Source of the DNA: an uncultured Pseudomonadota bacterium
GTDB lineage: Bacteria > Pseudomonadota > Gammaproteobacteria > Steroidobacterales > Steroidobacteraceae
Direction: 5' to 3'
DNA length: 64,000 nt
Assembly (NCBI GenBank): GCA_903884105.1
Contig: CAISDJ010000008.1
Coordinates: forward strand, 17,538-81,537
Part shown: positions 37,932 through 47,223 of the stretch, one piece after another
Position numbering within the stretch: the stretch's first letter is position 1
Layout: every line of letters begins with the position of its first letter
Made by a program: the position numbers and the translations under genes
Notes under the pieces: generated by a model
Told to the model about the DNA's origin: nothing
Databases searched by the model: none
What the model saw: the letters and a program-made list of their open reading frames with translations, nothing else

Positions 37932-38838
37932 GCCCCCTTCCGACAACCCTGCGCGCCTGAAACTTGCGATCCAGAAGTCTGGACGCCTCACCGACCACTC
38001 GCTCGACCTGATGTCGAAGTGCGGCCTCAAATATAGTCGCGGCAAGGACCAGCTCATCTGCTACGGCGAGAACATGCCGCTCGACGTCCTGCTCGTGCGC
38101 GATGACGACATTCCGGATCTGGTCCAGCAGGATGTTTGCGAGCTGGGCATCGTCGGGCTCAACGTCATCGAGGAGAAGCGCCTCGCGTTCGAGGCCAAGG
38201 GGATCAAGCCGCTGTTCGAACAGCTGATGCTGCTCGACTACGGCAAATGCCGCCTGTCCATCGCCGTCCCCGACGGCTTTGAGTACAAGGGCGCGCAATC
38301 GCTGGCAGGCAAGCGCATCGCGACCACCTACCCCAACATCCTGGCGCGCTATCTCGTGGACAATGGCATCCAGGCCGAGATCGTCACGCTGTCAGGTGCC
38401 GTGGAAATCGCTCCCCGTTTGGGCCGCGCGGATGTGATCTGCGACCTCGTGTCGACAGGGTCGACCTTGCTGGCCAATCACCTGAAGGAAGTGGAAACCA
38501 TCCTGCTGAGCCAGGCGGCCGTCATTCGGACCCCTGTGCCCGTCTCCGAGGCGAAGCAGGACTGGATACACCGGCTCGCGGTGCGCATCGAAGGCGTCCA
38601 GCAAGTCAAGGAAAGCAAATACATCATGCTGCACGCACCCCGCGCGCGGCTCGACGAGATTCGCAAGCTCCTGCCCGGCAGCGAATCGCCAACCATCATT
38701 CCGCTCGACGGCCCGGGCGACAAGGTGGTCGTGCACGCGGTCTGCCGCGAAAACGTGTTCTGGGAGACGCTCGAGAGCCTGAAGAAGGTGGGCGCAAGCT
38801 CGCTGCTCGTGCTTCCCGTCGAGAAGATGCTGCCTTGA
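37924..38838 (+). CDS. hisG: ATP phosphoribosyltransferase
   Basis: HisG joins PRPP and ATP, the committed step of histidine synthesis. The 304-residue length is the long, self-sufficient form with a C-terminal regulatory domain, so no hisZ is needed. Motifs are LKLAIQKSGRLTDHS, LLVRDDDIPDLVQQDVCELGIVG, RIATTYPNILARYL and the PRPP loop ADVICDLVSTGSTLLAN. The regulatory ACT-like domain includes YIMLHAPRARLDEI. ATG 37924 overlaps the regulator gene. Confidence 0.96.
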   Translation: MDKPPSDNPARLKLAIQKSGRLTDHSLDLMSKCGLKYSRGKDQLICYGENMPLDVLLVRDDDIPDLVQQDVCELGIVGLNVIEEKRLAFEAKGIKPLFEQLMLLDYGKCRLSIAVPDGFEYKGAQSLAGKRIATTYPNILARYLVDNGIQAEIVTLSGAVEIAPRLGRADVICDLVSTGSTLLANHLKEVETILLSQAAVIRTPVPVSEAKQDWIHRLAVRIEGVQQVKESKYIMLHAPRARLDEIRKLLPGSESPTIIPLDGPGDKVVVHAVCRENVFWETLESLKKVGASSLLVLPVEKMLP

Positions 38839-38860
38839 GGGGCTTCGTGCCCAAGGATAG

Positions 38861-40183
38861 ATGTCAGTGAACGTTCCAGTTCTGGTCTGGTCGCGCTTGT
38901 CGCAGGCGGAGCGCCGCGAAGCGCTGCAGCGCCCGACGCAACGTGGTGGCGATGAACTACTGGGCCGTGTCCGCAAAATCATCGATGCAGTACGCCAGGG
39001 TGGCGACGCCGCCCTCAAGCGCTATACACGCGATTTCGACGGCGCCGATCTGGAACAACTCGCAGTATCTCCGACCGAATTCTCTGCAGCAGAGAAGCGC
39101 CTTTCCAGTGAACAACGTGCGGCGCTTGATCGCGCCATCGGCAACGTGTCCCGCTTCCACGAAGCGCAGGTTACCCAACCACTGGTAGTGGAAACATCCC
39201 CCGGCGTGGTGTGCGAACGGCATACCCGCCCGATCGATGCAGTGGGCCTGTACGTCCCGGCCGGCACGGCGCCTCTGCCCTCCGCAGCCATCATGCTGGC
39301 AATCCCCGCCCGCATTGCCGGATGCCCGGTGCGAGTGATGTGCACCCCCCCGCAGCGGGATGGCTTTGCGGATCCAGCAGTGCTGACAGTCGCCCGCCAA
39401 TGCGGTGTCGAACAGGTATTCAAGGTCGGCGGCGCGCAGGCCATTGCGGCGATGGCGTACGGGACTGAGTCCATACCTAAGGTCGACAAGATCTTCGGAC
39501 CCGGCAGCGCCTGGGTGACAGCCGCCAAGCTGCTCGTCGGCAACGATCCCGCCGGCGCGGCGCTCGATCTGCCGGCAGGCCCATCGGAAGTTCTGGTGCT
39601 GGCGGACGACACCGCCAACCCGGAGTTCGTTGCGGCCGACCTGCTTGCCCAAGCGGAACATAGCGGTGACGCGCAGGTGGTGTTGGTCACTACCTCCAAG
39701 GCACTTGTCGAGAATGTGAACATCGCCCTTCAGCAGCAGAGGGCCCGGCTGTCCCGCAGCGGGACACTCGATCAAGCAATCGAGCACACTCGTCTCATCC
39801 TGGTCGATACGCTGGAGCAGGCCTTCGAGGTCAGCAACACCTACGCGCCTGAACATCTCATCGTGCAGACGCGGGAGCCGCGCCGCTGGCTGCCGCTGGT
39901 CCGCAATGCCGGCTCGGTGTTCCTCGGACCCTGGACGCCCGAAACAATGGGCGACTATTGCAGCGGCACCAACCATGTGTTGCCTACGTACGGATTTGCC
40001 CGCGCGTACAGCGGCCTGTCGCTCAATGATTTCCTGAAGCGCATTACGGTGCAGGAGCTCACTGCTGCGGGCCTCAAGGACCTCGGCCCCACTGCATTGA
40101 CGATCGCGGGCCTCGAGGGGCTTGATGCGCATGCCAACGCCGTTTCCGTACGGCTCGATTACCTCGCGCGGCAGCCAGGATAG
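38861..40183 (+). CDS. hisD: histidinol dehydrogenase
   Basis: HisD performs the last two oxidations to histidine, with zinc and NAD. The 440 residues include IDAVGLYVPAGTAPLPSAAIMLAIPA, FKVGGAQAIAAMAYGT, VDKIFGPGSAWVTAAK, DLPAGPSEVLVLADD, LLAQAEHSGDAQVVL, YAPEHLIVQT and GDYCSGTNHVLPT. All family landmarks are present. It lies 22 bases after hisG. Confidence 0.97.
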   Translation: MSVNVPVLVWSRLSQAERREALQRPTQRGGDELLGRVRKIIDAVRQGGDAALKRYTRDFDGADLEQLAVSPTEFSAAEKRLSSEQRAALDRAIGNVSRFHEAQVTQPLVVETSPGVVCERHTRPIDAVGLYVPAGTAPLPSAAIMLAIPARIAGCPVRVMCTPPQRDGFADPAVLTVARQCGVEQVFKVGGAQAIAAMAYGTESIPKVDKIFGPGSAWVTAAKLLVGNDPAGAALDLPAGPSEVLVLADDTANPEFVAADLLAQAEHSGDAQVVLVTTSKALVENVNIALQQQRARLSRSGTLDQAIEHTRLILVDTLEQAFEVSNTYAPEHLIVQTREPRRWLPLVRNAGSVFLGPWTPETMGDYCSGTNHVLPTYGFARAYSGLSLNDFLKRITVQELTAAGLKDLGPTALTIAGLEGLDAHANAVSVRLDYLARQPG

Positions 40184-40186
40184 ATC

Positions 40187-41260
40187 ATGAACAGTGTTCT
40201 GAAGCTGGCGAGACCCGATATCCTGACGTTGCAACCGTACAGCCATGCTGCCTGGCTGCCTGAGCTTGAGCGCCTGCATGCCAACGAAATGCCGTGGCGC
40301 GCTGGGGGCGACGACTCTGAAGCCGGACTCAACCGCTATCCTGAGCCGCAGCCGCCGGAGCTCATTGAGCGGCTTGCCCAGATGTACGGCGTTGATGCCG
40401 ATCAGGTGCTTGCCGGTCGGGGCAGCGATGAGGCCATCGACGTGCTGGTTCGTGCGTTCTGTCGCGCAGGACAGGACAGCGTGATCATCTGCCCGCCCAC
40501 CTTCGGCATGTACAAGGTGGCGGCCAAGATTCAGGGTGCAGGCGTTGTTGAAGTTCCACTGCTGAAGGCCAAGGGCTTCGCGCTTGATGAGGCCGGCATC
40601 CTTGCCGCATGGCACCCGGCCATCAAGATCGTGTTCCTGTGCTCCCCCAACAATCCGACCGGCAACCTGCTCGATGCGGCCGCGATCGAGCGCCTGTGTG
40701 TGACACTTCGCGACAAGGCGCTGATCGTTGTCGACGAAGCCTACATCGAGTTCGCGAGCGCGCCGGGATTTGCGCCGCTCCTGGAGAAGCATTCGAACCT
40801 CGCGGTCCTGAGAACGCTTTCCAAGGCGTATGCACTGGCCGGTGCGCGCTGCGGCGTGCTGCTGGCTCATCCCGAGATCATCAGCCTGCTGCAGCGGATC
40901 ATCCCTCCCTATGCCCTGCCCTCGCTGACTGTCGAAGCCGTACTCAGGCTGACCGGCCCCACAGCCCGCACCGAGGCTGCGGATCACATCCGTGTTCTGC
41001 TGGCGGAACGTCAAGGCCTGGTCGCTGGCCTGGAACGCTCGACACTCATTCGCCGAGTGTGGCCTAGCGACGCAAATTACCTGCTCGTCGAATGCACTGA
41101 CGCCGACCAGGTGATCGCCGCCGTCAAGTCGGTAAAGCTGATCGTGCGGGATCAACGCGCGCAGCCGACGTTACCCGGGTGCCTTCGGATTTCGGTCGGG
41201 ACGCCGGAACAGAATCAACGCTTGCTTGCCGCCATTGCCGCAGCCGGAGCCCGACAATGA
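40187..41260 (+). CDS. hisC: histidinol-phosphate aminotransferase
   Basis: This PLP aminotransferase of 357 residues has [61 protein letters not shown] and the PLP lysine in [21 protein letters not shown]. It follows hisD by three bases and overlaps hisB by four (ATGA). Length and motifs are standard. Confidence 0.96.
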   Translation: MNSVLKLARPDILTLQPYSHAAWLPELERLHANEMPWRAGGDDSEAGLNRYPEPQPPELIERLAQMYGVDADQVLAGRGSDEAIDVLVRAFCRAGQDSVIICPPTFGMYKVAAKIQGAGVVEVPLLKAKGFALDEAGILAAWHPAIKIVFLCSPNNPTGNLLDAAAIERLCVTLRDKALIVVDEAYIEFASAPGFAPLLEKHSNLAVLRTLSKAYALAGARCGVLLAHPEIISLLQRIIPPYALPSLTVEAVLRLTGPTARTEAADHIRVLLAERQGLVAGLERSTLIRRVWPSDANYLLVECTDADQVIAAVKSVKLIVRDQRAQPTLPGCLRISVGTPEQNQRLLAAIAAAGARQ

Positions 41261-42357
41261 GTTCTTCCGCCGTACCCAAACGCGTCCTCTTCATCGACCG
41301 CGACGGTACGCTGATCGAAGAGCCGCCCGACGAGCAGATCGACAGCCTGCAGAAGCTGGCACTGGTACCCGGGGTGATTCCTGCATTGCTGCGACTGCAG
41401 GCCGCCGGCTACACACTGGTCGTCGTCAGCAATCAGGACGGTCTCGGCACGGCGAGCTTCCCGACACAGTCATTCGAGGAGCCCCAGGCCTTTCTCCGGA
41501 ACCTCTTCGCGTCACAGGGCATTCGATTCGACGCGGAGTTCTTCTGCCCGCACTTCCCCAACGACGGCTGCGAGTGCCGCAAGCCGAAGACGGGATTGCT
41601 GGAGGGCTATCTGCAGGACAACCCGATTGATCGTGAGCGCAGCTTTGTCATCGGCGATCGCGAGACCGACCTTGCGCTTGCGGCCAACCTGGGGATCGGG
41701 GGTATCCGAGTCGCGGGCAAAGGTCACTCTCCAGCCGATGGGGGGGAGACCTGGCCCGAGATTGCAGCTCGGCTTGCGACTGCTGTGCGGACTGCCCATG
41801 TCGTACGCAAGACCAAGGAAACGGACATCACGGTCGACATCAACCTGGACCGCGAAAGCCCTTCTCACATCTCGACGGGGCTGGGCTTCTTCGATCACAT
41901 GCTTGAGCAGATCGCCCGGCACGGCGGGTTTGCGCTCAACCTCGTCTGCAAGGGCGATCTCCAGATCGATGAACACCACACGGTCGAGGACTGCGCGTTG
42001 GCCTTGGGGCAGGCGCTAAGGCAGGCGCTAGGCGACAAGCGCGGCATTGCGCGGTTCGGGTTCCTGCTGCCCATGGACGAAACGCTCGCCCAGGTCGCCA
42101 TTGACCTGTCAGGTCGTGCGTACTTCGTCTTCGAAGGCAAGTTCAACCGTGAGCTCGTCGGTCAGCTGCCGACTGAGCTGGTACCACACTTCTTCCGCTC
42201 ATTGAGCGACACACTTGGAGCTGCGATCCACATCAAGGTGGAAGGCGATAACTCCCACCACATGGTTGAAGCCTGCTTCAAGGGACTTGGGCGCGCACTG
42301 CGCCAGGCCGTCCGCATCGAAGGCACGGAGCTGCCGAGCAGCAAGGGAGTGCTTTGA
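41257..42357 (+). CDS. hisB: bifunctional histidinol-phosphatase/imidazoleglycerol-phosphate dehydratase
   Basis: The 366-residue fusion combines two steps. Residues about 1-165 are a HAD phosphatase ([22 protein letters not shown], a Zn-type [17 protein letters not shown] cluster, [11 protein letters not shown]). Residues about 175-366 are the dehydratase ([66 protein letters not shown]). The fused form is usual in gammaproteobacteria. It starts within the hisC stop and ends at the hisH start. Confidence 0.97.
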   Translation: MSSSAVPKRVLFIDRDGTLIEEPPDEQIDSLQKLALVPGVIPALLRLQAAGYTLVVVSNQDGLGTASFPTQSFEEPQAFLRNLFASQGIRFDAEFFCPHFPNDGCECRKPKTGLLEGYLQDNPIDRERSFVIGDRETDLALAANLGIGGIRVAGKGHSPADGGETWPEIAARLATAVRTAHVVRKTKETDITVDINLDRESPSHISTGLGFFDHMLEQIARHGGFALNLVCKGDLQIDEHHTVEDCALALGQALRQALGDKRGIARFGFLLPMDETLAQVAIDLSGRAYFVFEGKFNRELVGQLPTELVPHFFRSLSDTLGAAIHIKVEGDNSHHMVEACFKGLGRALRQAVRIEGTELPSSKGVL

Positions 42358-42950
42358 TGAGCCGGCTTGCGATCATCGACAGCGGCGGCGCGAACATCGC
42401 GTCACTGCAGTTCGCAATCGAGCGGCTGGGGGTCGAGGCGACGCTGACCACCGATCCGTCGAAACTGGCAGCCGCATCGCATGTCATTCTGCCTGGCGTT
42501 GGTGCTGCGGCTGACTGCATGGCCCGCCTTGAGGCACTCAACCTCACGGACACGATCCGCTCGTTGCGACAGCCGCTTCTCGGGATCTGTGTCGGCATGC
42601 AATTGCTGTTCGAAGGATCCGAGGAAGGCGATGTCGCTTGTCTCGGGATTCTGCCGGGCCGCGTGCGGCGATTCCCGAACCTGGCAGGCATGCCCGTGCC
42701 CCACATGGGCTGGAACCAGCTCAACATCACTCGGCCAACGCCGCTGCTGACAGGGCTTACTGCAGACGACTATGTGTACTACGTTCACAGCTATGCGGCG
42801 CCGGTCAGTACGGATACAGTAGCGACGACTGACTACAGCAACAGATTCTCTGCTGCCGTGCAGCGCGACAACGTCTTCGGCGTCCAGTTTCATCCCGAGC
42901 GAAGTGCGCGGCCGGGCGCCCTGATTCTCGCCAACTTTTTGAAGGTTTGA
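42357..42950 (+). CDS. hisH: imidazole glycerol phosphate synthase, glutaminase subunit
   Basis: HisH releases ammonia from glutamine for HisF. The 197-residue protein shows IIDSGGANIASLQFAIERLG, LPGVGAAADCM, the nucleophile in LLGICVGMQLLFEGSEEG, PVPHMGWNQL, YYVHSYAAP, and the His-Glu pair in GVQFHPERSA. ATG 42357 overlaps the last base of hisB's stop. A TTG just upstream is not needed. Confidence 0.96.
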   Translation: MSRLAIIDSGGANIASLQFAIERLGVEATLTTDPSKLAAASHVILPGVGAAADCMARLEALNLTDTIRSLRQPLLGICVGMQLLFEGSEEGDVACLGILPGRVRRFPNLAGMPVPHMGWNQLNITRPTPLLTGLTADDYVYYVHSYAAPVSTDTVATTDYSNRFSAAVQRDNVFGVQFHPERSARPGALILANFLKV

Positions 42951-42987
42951 TGTCAGGGAATCCCCCCTCCCCGAAGGAGCCTCACCC

Positions 42988-43740
42988 ATGGAACTGATTC
43001 CTGCGATCGATTTAAAAGACGGTAAGTGCGTGCGCCTGTTTCAGGGCGACTTCGCCGCGCAGACGGTGTACGCGGAGAACCCCGAGATCATTCTCGATCA
43101 GTATGTATCCCTGGGCGCAACCCGGATCCATGTCGTCGATCTCGACGGCGCCAGGGATGGCGCCCTCGCGAACCGGACAGCCATTCTGAAACTCGCAAAG
43201 CGCAAGGGTGTGAAGCTGCAGGTCGGCGGCGGATTGCGAACCATTGAGCGCGTACGTCATTTGCTGGACGCCGGCATCGAGCGCGCTGTCATCGGCAGCA
43301 TGGCTGCGACAACGCCAGGCGTCGTCACGCGCTGGTTTGAGGCGCTGGGTCCGGATCGGCTGGTATTGGCCTTTGACGTCCGCATGGACGCAGCGAACAC
43401 TCCGCGACTGACCACCCATGGCTGGACCGAACAGTCGCAGACAACGCTATGGGACGCAGTCGAAACTTTCCTGCCCTCCGGACTCACGCACGTGCTGTGT
43501 ACCGACATCTCGCGTGATGGTGCACTCACGGGCCCCAATACCGACCTCTACAAGGAAGCGGTCAAGCGCTTCCCCCAGATAAAGTGGCAGGCTTCCGGCG
43601 GCGTCGCCAATGCTGCCGACCTGCATGCCCTGCGCGATTGCGGTGCCGCTGCCGCCATCAGCGGCAAGGCCCTGCTGGAAAACCGCATCAGCCTCGAGGA
43701 GCTCAAGCCATTCTTGCCAAACGCATCATCCCCTGCCTAG
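42988..43740 (+). CDS. hisA: phosphoribosylformimino-5-aminoimidazole carboxamide ribotide isomerase
   Basis: HisA opens the ribose of ProFAR by an Amadori rearrangement. The 250-residue TIM barrel has [20 protein letters not shown] (catalytic Asp), [48 protein letters not shown] (second Asp) and [21 protein letters not shown] ribosome site precedes ATG 42988. Its last ten codons overlap the hisF start region. Confidence 0.96.
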   Translation: MELIPAIDLKDGKCVRLFQGDFAAQTVYAENPEIILDQYVSLGATRIHVVDLDGARDGALANRTAILKLAKRKGVKLQVGGGLRTIERVRHLLDAGIERAVIGSMAATTPGVVTRWFEALGPDRLVLAFDVRMDAANTPRLTTHGWTEQSQTTLWDAVETFLPSGLTHVLCTDISRDGALTGPNTDLYKEAVKRFPQIKWQASGGVANAADLHALRDCGAAAAISGKALLENRISLEELKPFLPNASSPA

Positions 43741-44477
43741 ACGTAAGGGACGGACAGGTCGTCAAGGGCATCCGCTTCCGCGACCATCGTGTCGTGGGAG
43801 ACATCCTCGAGCTTGCGGCACGCTATCGTGAAGAGGGCGCGGATGAACTCGTATTCTATGACATCACTGCGAGCCCCGATGGACGCTCCGTGGATCGCAG
43901 CTGGGTGCGACGCGTTGCGCGCCTGCTCGACATTCCGTTCTGCGTTGCCGGAGGCATCCGCAGCGTCGCCGATGCGGAGGCTGTACTGGCCGAAGGTGCC
44001 GAGAAAATCTCGGTCAATTCGCCTGCCCTCGCGGACCCGGATCTCATCGATCGCCTGAGCGGGCGCTTCGGCGCGCAGTGCGTAGTCGTCGGTATCGACA
44101 GCCAGACGGCCGACGGTGAGTTCCTTGTCTACCAGTTCACCGGTGATCCGACCCGCACGCGCAACACCGCACGCCGGACGATCGACTGGGTGCAGGAAGT
44201 ACAGCAGCGCGGCGCAGGGGAAATCGTGCTGAACTGCATGGCGAGCGATGGCGTCCGGCATGGCTACGACCTGCCGCAGCTCAAGGCAGTTCGTGCCGTC
44301 TGCAGCGTTCCGCTGATCGCTTCAGGGGGTGCAGGCGCTCCCGAGCATTTCGCCGACGTATTCAACCAGGCCGCCGTGGACGGCGCGCTGGCCGCCAGCG
44401 TCTTCCATTCCGGAAACATTGCCATTCCGGATCTCAAGCGCTACCTGCGCGACGCCCATATCGAGGTCAGACCATGA
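43710..44477 (+). CDS. hisF: imidazole glycerol phosphate synthase, cyclase subunit (apparent ATT start)
   Basis: HisF uses HisH ammonia to form imidazole glycerol phosphate and AICAR. The barrel begins [19 protein letters not shown], and family members normally start Met-Leu-(Ala/Ser)-(Lys/Arg)-Arg. The codon at the Met position is ATT (43710). GAGGAG lies at 43696-43701 with an ideal eight-base spacer, and no ATG, GTG or TTG is in frame nearby: the first in-frame ATG upstream is at 43584, inside hisA in an Arg/Cys-rich shadow frame. The product is 255 residues with [12 protein letters not shown] and [12 protein letters not shown]. Translation is coupled to hisA (31-base overlap). Confidence 0.93.
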   Translation: MLAKRIIPCLDVRDGQVVKGIRFRDHRVVGDILELAARYREEGADELVFYDITASPDGRSVDRSWVRRVARLLDIPFCVAGGIRSVADAEAVLAEGAEKISVNSPALADPDLIDRLSGRFGAQCVVVGIDSQTADGEFLVYQFTGDPTRTRNTARRTIDWVQEVQQRGAGEIVLNCMASDGVRHGYDLPQLKAVRAVCSVPLIASGGAGAPEHFADVFNQAAVDGALAASVFHSGNIAIPDLKRYLRDAHIEVRP

Positions 44478-45103
44478 CGAGAGAGCAGTTCGGCCAACTT
44501 GAATGGAGCAAGGGCGATGGCCTATTGCCCGTCGTCGTTCAGCACGTACGCACGGGACAGGTGCTGATGATGGCGTTCATGAACGAGGCTGCGCTCAACG
44601 CCACTCAGTCACTGGGACAAGTGACGTTCTACAGCCGGAGCAAGCAGCGCTTGTGGACCAAGGGCGAAACCTCGGGAAACTTCCTGAAGTTCATCGACGC
44701 CGCGGCAGATTGCGACAACGATGCGATCCTGATCCTGGCAGAACCCGTCGGGCCCACTTGCCATACCGGAACCAACAGCTGCTTCGGCGACGACACAACC
44801 ACGCTTGCGCAGCGACTGGCGTTCCTCGGCGAACTCGAGAACGTGATCGCAAGTCGGATCGTCGAGAAGCCGGAAGGAAGTTATACGGCCCGCATTTGGG
44901 CGCAGGGCCCGACGCGTATGGCGCAAAAGGTAGGGGAAGAAGGCGTCGAAGTTGCCCTGGCCGCCGTGACTCAGGACGACGACCGGCTCATTGGCGAGTC
45001 CGCAGACCTGCTTTATCACCTGACCCTGCTGCTCAAGAGCCGCGACTTGTCGCTCGCGCAGGTGATTACAGAGCTCGAGCAGCGCCACGCAGTCAGGCGC
45101 TGA
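44474..45103 (+). CDS. hisI: bifunctional phosphoribosyl-AMP cyclohydrolase/phosphoribosyl-ATP pyrophosphatase
   Basis: Also called hisIE, this 209-residue fusion catalyses steps two and three of histidine synthesis. The cyclohydrolase (about 1-110) has [41 protein letters not shown] and the zinc cysteines in [11 protein letters not shown]. The pyrophosphatase (about 115-209) has [25 protein letters not shown] and the [13 protein letters not shown] helix. It starts in an ATGA overlap with hisF and closes the operon, converging on the EF-hand gene 15 bases away. Confidence 0.97.
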   Translation: MTREQFGQLEWSKGDGLLPVVVQHVRTGQVLMMAFMNEAALNATQSLGQVTFYSRSKQRLWTKGETSGNFLKFIDAAADCDNDAILILAEPVGPTCHTGTNSCFGDDTTTLAQRLAFLGELENVIASRIVEKPEGSYTARIWAQGPTRMAQKVGEEGVEVALAAVTQDDDRLIGESADLLYHLTLLLKSRDLSLAQVITELEQRHAVRR

Positions 45104-45118
45104 TCTCAGCTGCTCCGC

Positions 45119-45370
45119 CTACTGCTCAGGCGGTGGCGGTGCCGGGCGCGGACCGAGGAAGCGCTGGTATTCGCGCCGCGAAATCGTGCCGTCGCCGTCG
45201 GTATCGTATGTGAGGAAGGAGCCGTACAAGCGCGATTCCTCGCGAGCCTCCTCCTTGTCGATGCGTCCGTTACCATCCGTATCGAGAGACTCGAACGAAA
45301 CCGAAAACCCCTGCGCGAATGCGGAGATCGGGGCGCACGCTAGCAATACCGCTCCCAACGACGTCTTCAT
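45119..45370 (-). CDS. small exported EF-hand protein
   Basis: The 83-residue product has a signal peptide (MKTSLGAVLLACAPISAFAQ), then two canonical EF-hand loops, DTDGNGRIDKEE and DTDGDGTISRRE, and a Pro-rich tail. It is probably a periplasmic or secreted calcium-binding protein. ATG 45370 is chosen over an upstream in-frame ATG at 45397 because GGAGG sits seven bases before it and the signal peptide follows at once. It converges with hisIE. Function beyond calcium binding is unknown. Confidence 0.85.
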   Translation of the reverse strand: MKTSLGAVLLACAPISAFAQGFSVSFESLDTDGNGRIDKEEAREESRLYGSFLTYDTDGDGTISRREYQRFLGPRPAPPPPEQ

Positions 45371-45408
45371 CTCAAGCCTCCATTCGAACCGGATCACTGC
45401 CGCCCATA

Positions 45409-47097
45409 TCAGGGCGGCCCAGCATGCTCTCCTAACTGCTCGCGGAATGTCTCGCGATAGAGCCGACGCAGGCCCGCACGGAGCTCTTCGACATTGCCTG
45501 AGGGCAACCCTGCCGACTTGCCGGCCCAGTGCAGCGTGAGCCGGGCGCCAGTCGCTACCACACCAACTCCGGACGCGGGGTTGAGCGTAGCAAATCCGGG
45601 CAGCAGCAGCTTGTCATCCATAACGCGCAAGGCGCTCGCATAGACCGACGGCATCGGCCCTCCGCCACCAGCCGACGCTTCAATGTCGTTCTTGAACGCC
45701 AGGATTCGACGGCGTGCGAGTGCGTCCGCTTCCATGCCTGTCAGCGCATCAAGGGCCGGCTTCTTTGCGCCATCGGGGCCATACAGCGCAATGAACGGAT
45801 GCGTCACCAGCCGCTCGAGCAGATCGACTTCGGCCTTCCACGCGGAGAACGCAAAGGCGATGTTGTCGGCAATCGCAACAGGATCGCCAACGAAACTGAG
45901 CTTGCGGTCGCTGCCAAACACTTCAAGTACTCTTGCGGGTGACGCCGCGGCAGCCACGTTCGTGTCAGTCTGTTCGGCCCAATGTGAGTTTTCCCGGAAT
46001 TCTTCGGGCCAACCGACAAAACTGTACTTCCGCTCGGGATCGTACGTCTCGAGAATGGCGGGAGAGATCAGGTCCGCCCTTGAATGCGCATACCAGGCCA
46101 GCCCCATGACGATATCAGCCAGGGTCGGAAGCGGCGCCGCGGCCGGCTCACCCCTCACCCGCTCCTTCGCGGGCCACAGCGTGAATTCACCGGATGCAAT
46201 ACGCCCGTCACCGTACTGGAGGCTTTGGACGCTGCTGACCGGATAACGCTCGGGCAACCCGAACGCGTCACGCACCTTGCCAACCCATTGCCGATCACGC
46301 TGCTTCGCCGTTGCGAGGGTACGAAGCGTCGCTCGCAGCTTTGCTTTGGTCTGGTAGTCGCGAAAGTCGTACACGTTGACGAGCGAATCGAGCGCGAAAT
46401 TGGCCTCTTGGCCGCAGCAGAACCCGTCGGTCAACGCGTTCTCCGTGGCCATCACGATGCGTTGGCCCATGGCGTTCGGAGCGGACGTCGGCCAGCCGAG
46501 TTCAAGCGCTGGCGATGCCGTAATCATGAAGCCGCCCGGTAATCCGCCCAACTTGCCGAAGGCGCCGGTGGCGTCGATGCTGCAGCGTGGCACAGAGGCC
46601 GTGACAAAGATCCGCAGGTGCGGCTCGACTGCGACAGGGGGTGACAACGGTTCACCCGCGAGTGAAATCCGGATGGGTTCAAGGACAATAGCCACCGGAC
46701 CGGCATAACGAACCGGACGGGCACCAGGCAAGCCCGACCGCTGGTCCGCAGCCAGCTTTCTACTCTCGTCTAGGTCCGCTGCAAGCTGGTAGGCGAGCAA
46801 CGTGCTGGCCCGAACCATGGCCTGCGCCAGGTCCTTGCGAACGACGCCGTCGGTACCGCATGCCAGGTACCTGTTGACCCACGGAGCCTCGACGGAATCC
46901 GTCGCGGCCAGAAAGCGGATCGCCACGACGATCGGCACCCTGGCCTCATCGAACATGGCCTGCGCTTCGCGCTGGCTGCGAACGGGAGGCGGGAAATCGA
47001 ACGGCCCCCAGGGGGTTGGCTCGGGCAGCGCAAACGCTGGCAGGCCGATCAACAGCAGGAGGCCGACGCAGCAGCGGGCCATCGAACCCAAGCGCAC
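45409..47097 (-). CDS. exported protein of unknown function
   Basis: I do not recognise this 562-residue protein. It has an N-terminal signal sequence (CCVGLLLLIGLPAFALPEP). The mature part shows no obvious enzymatic motif. It has cysteines at CGTDG and FCCGQEANF and a Gly-rich GGLPGGFMI. The repeated theme (RK)YSFVGWPEEF and RKLSFVGDPVAIADN suggests an internal duplication around residues 350-410. It is probably periplasmic. It lies 38 bases upstream of the EF-hand gene on the same strand, so the two may be cotranscribed. Confidence 0.75.
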   Translation of the reverse strand: MRLGSMARCCVGLLLLIGLPAFALPEPTPWGPFDFPPPVRSQREAQAMFDEARVPIVVAIRFLAATDSVEAPWVNRYLACGTDGVVRKDLAQAMVRASTLLAYQLAADLDESRKLAADQRSGLPGARPVRYAGPVAIVLEPIRISLAGEPLSPPVAVEPHLRIFVTASVPRCSIDATGAFGKLGGLPGGFMITASPALELGWPTSAPNAMGQRIVMATENALTDGFCCGQEANFALDSLVNVYDFRDYQTKAKLRATLRTLATAKQRDRQWVGKVRDAFGLPERYPVSSVQSLQYGDGRIASGEFTLWPAKERVRGEPAAAPLPTLADIVMGLAWYAHSRADLISPAILETYDPERKYSFVGWPEEFRENSHWAEQTDTNVAAAASPARVLEVFGSDRKLSFVGDPVAIADNIAFAFSAWKAEVDLLERLVTHPFIALYGPDGAKKPALDALTGMEADALARRRILAFKNDIEASAGGGGPMPSVYASALRVMDDKLLLPGFATLNPASGVGVVATGARLTLHWAGKSAGLPSGNVEELRAGLRRLYRETFREQLGEHAGPP

Positions 47098-47223
47098 GTC
47101 GCCGCGATTGCGAATGGCCGCCCTCCTCCTCAGATGCCGTCCGTTACCTGTACGTTTTTACGCCAGTGCCTGTGGCGAAGCAACAAAGCGCTATTGGCCC
47201 TCTGACCCGGCGGGATGGTTGCT

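Noticed and set aside
38957..41155. 732-codon open frame on the minus strand opposite hisD and hisC
   Set aside because: It is antisense to two clear his genes; its translation is rich in Arg, His and Gln with no domain, which is the usual shadow of high-GC coding DNA.
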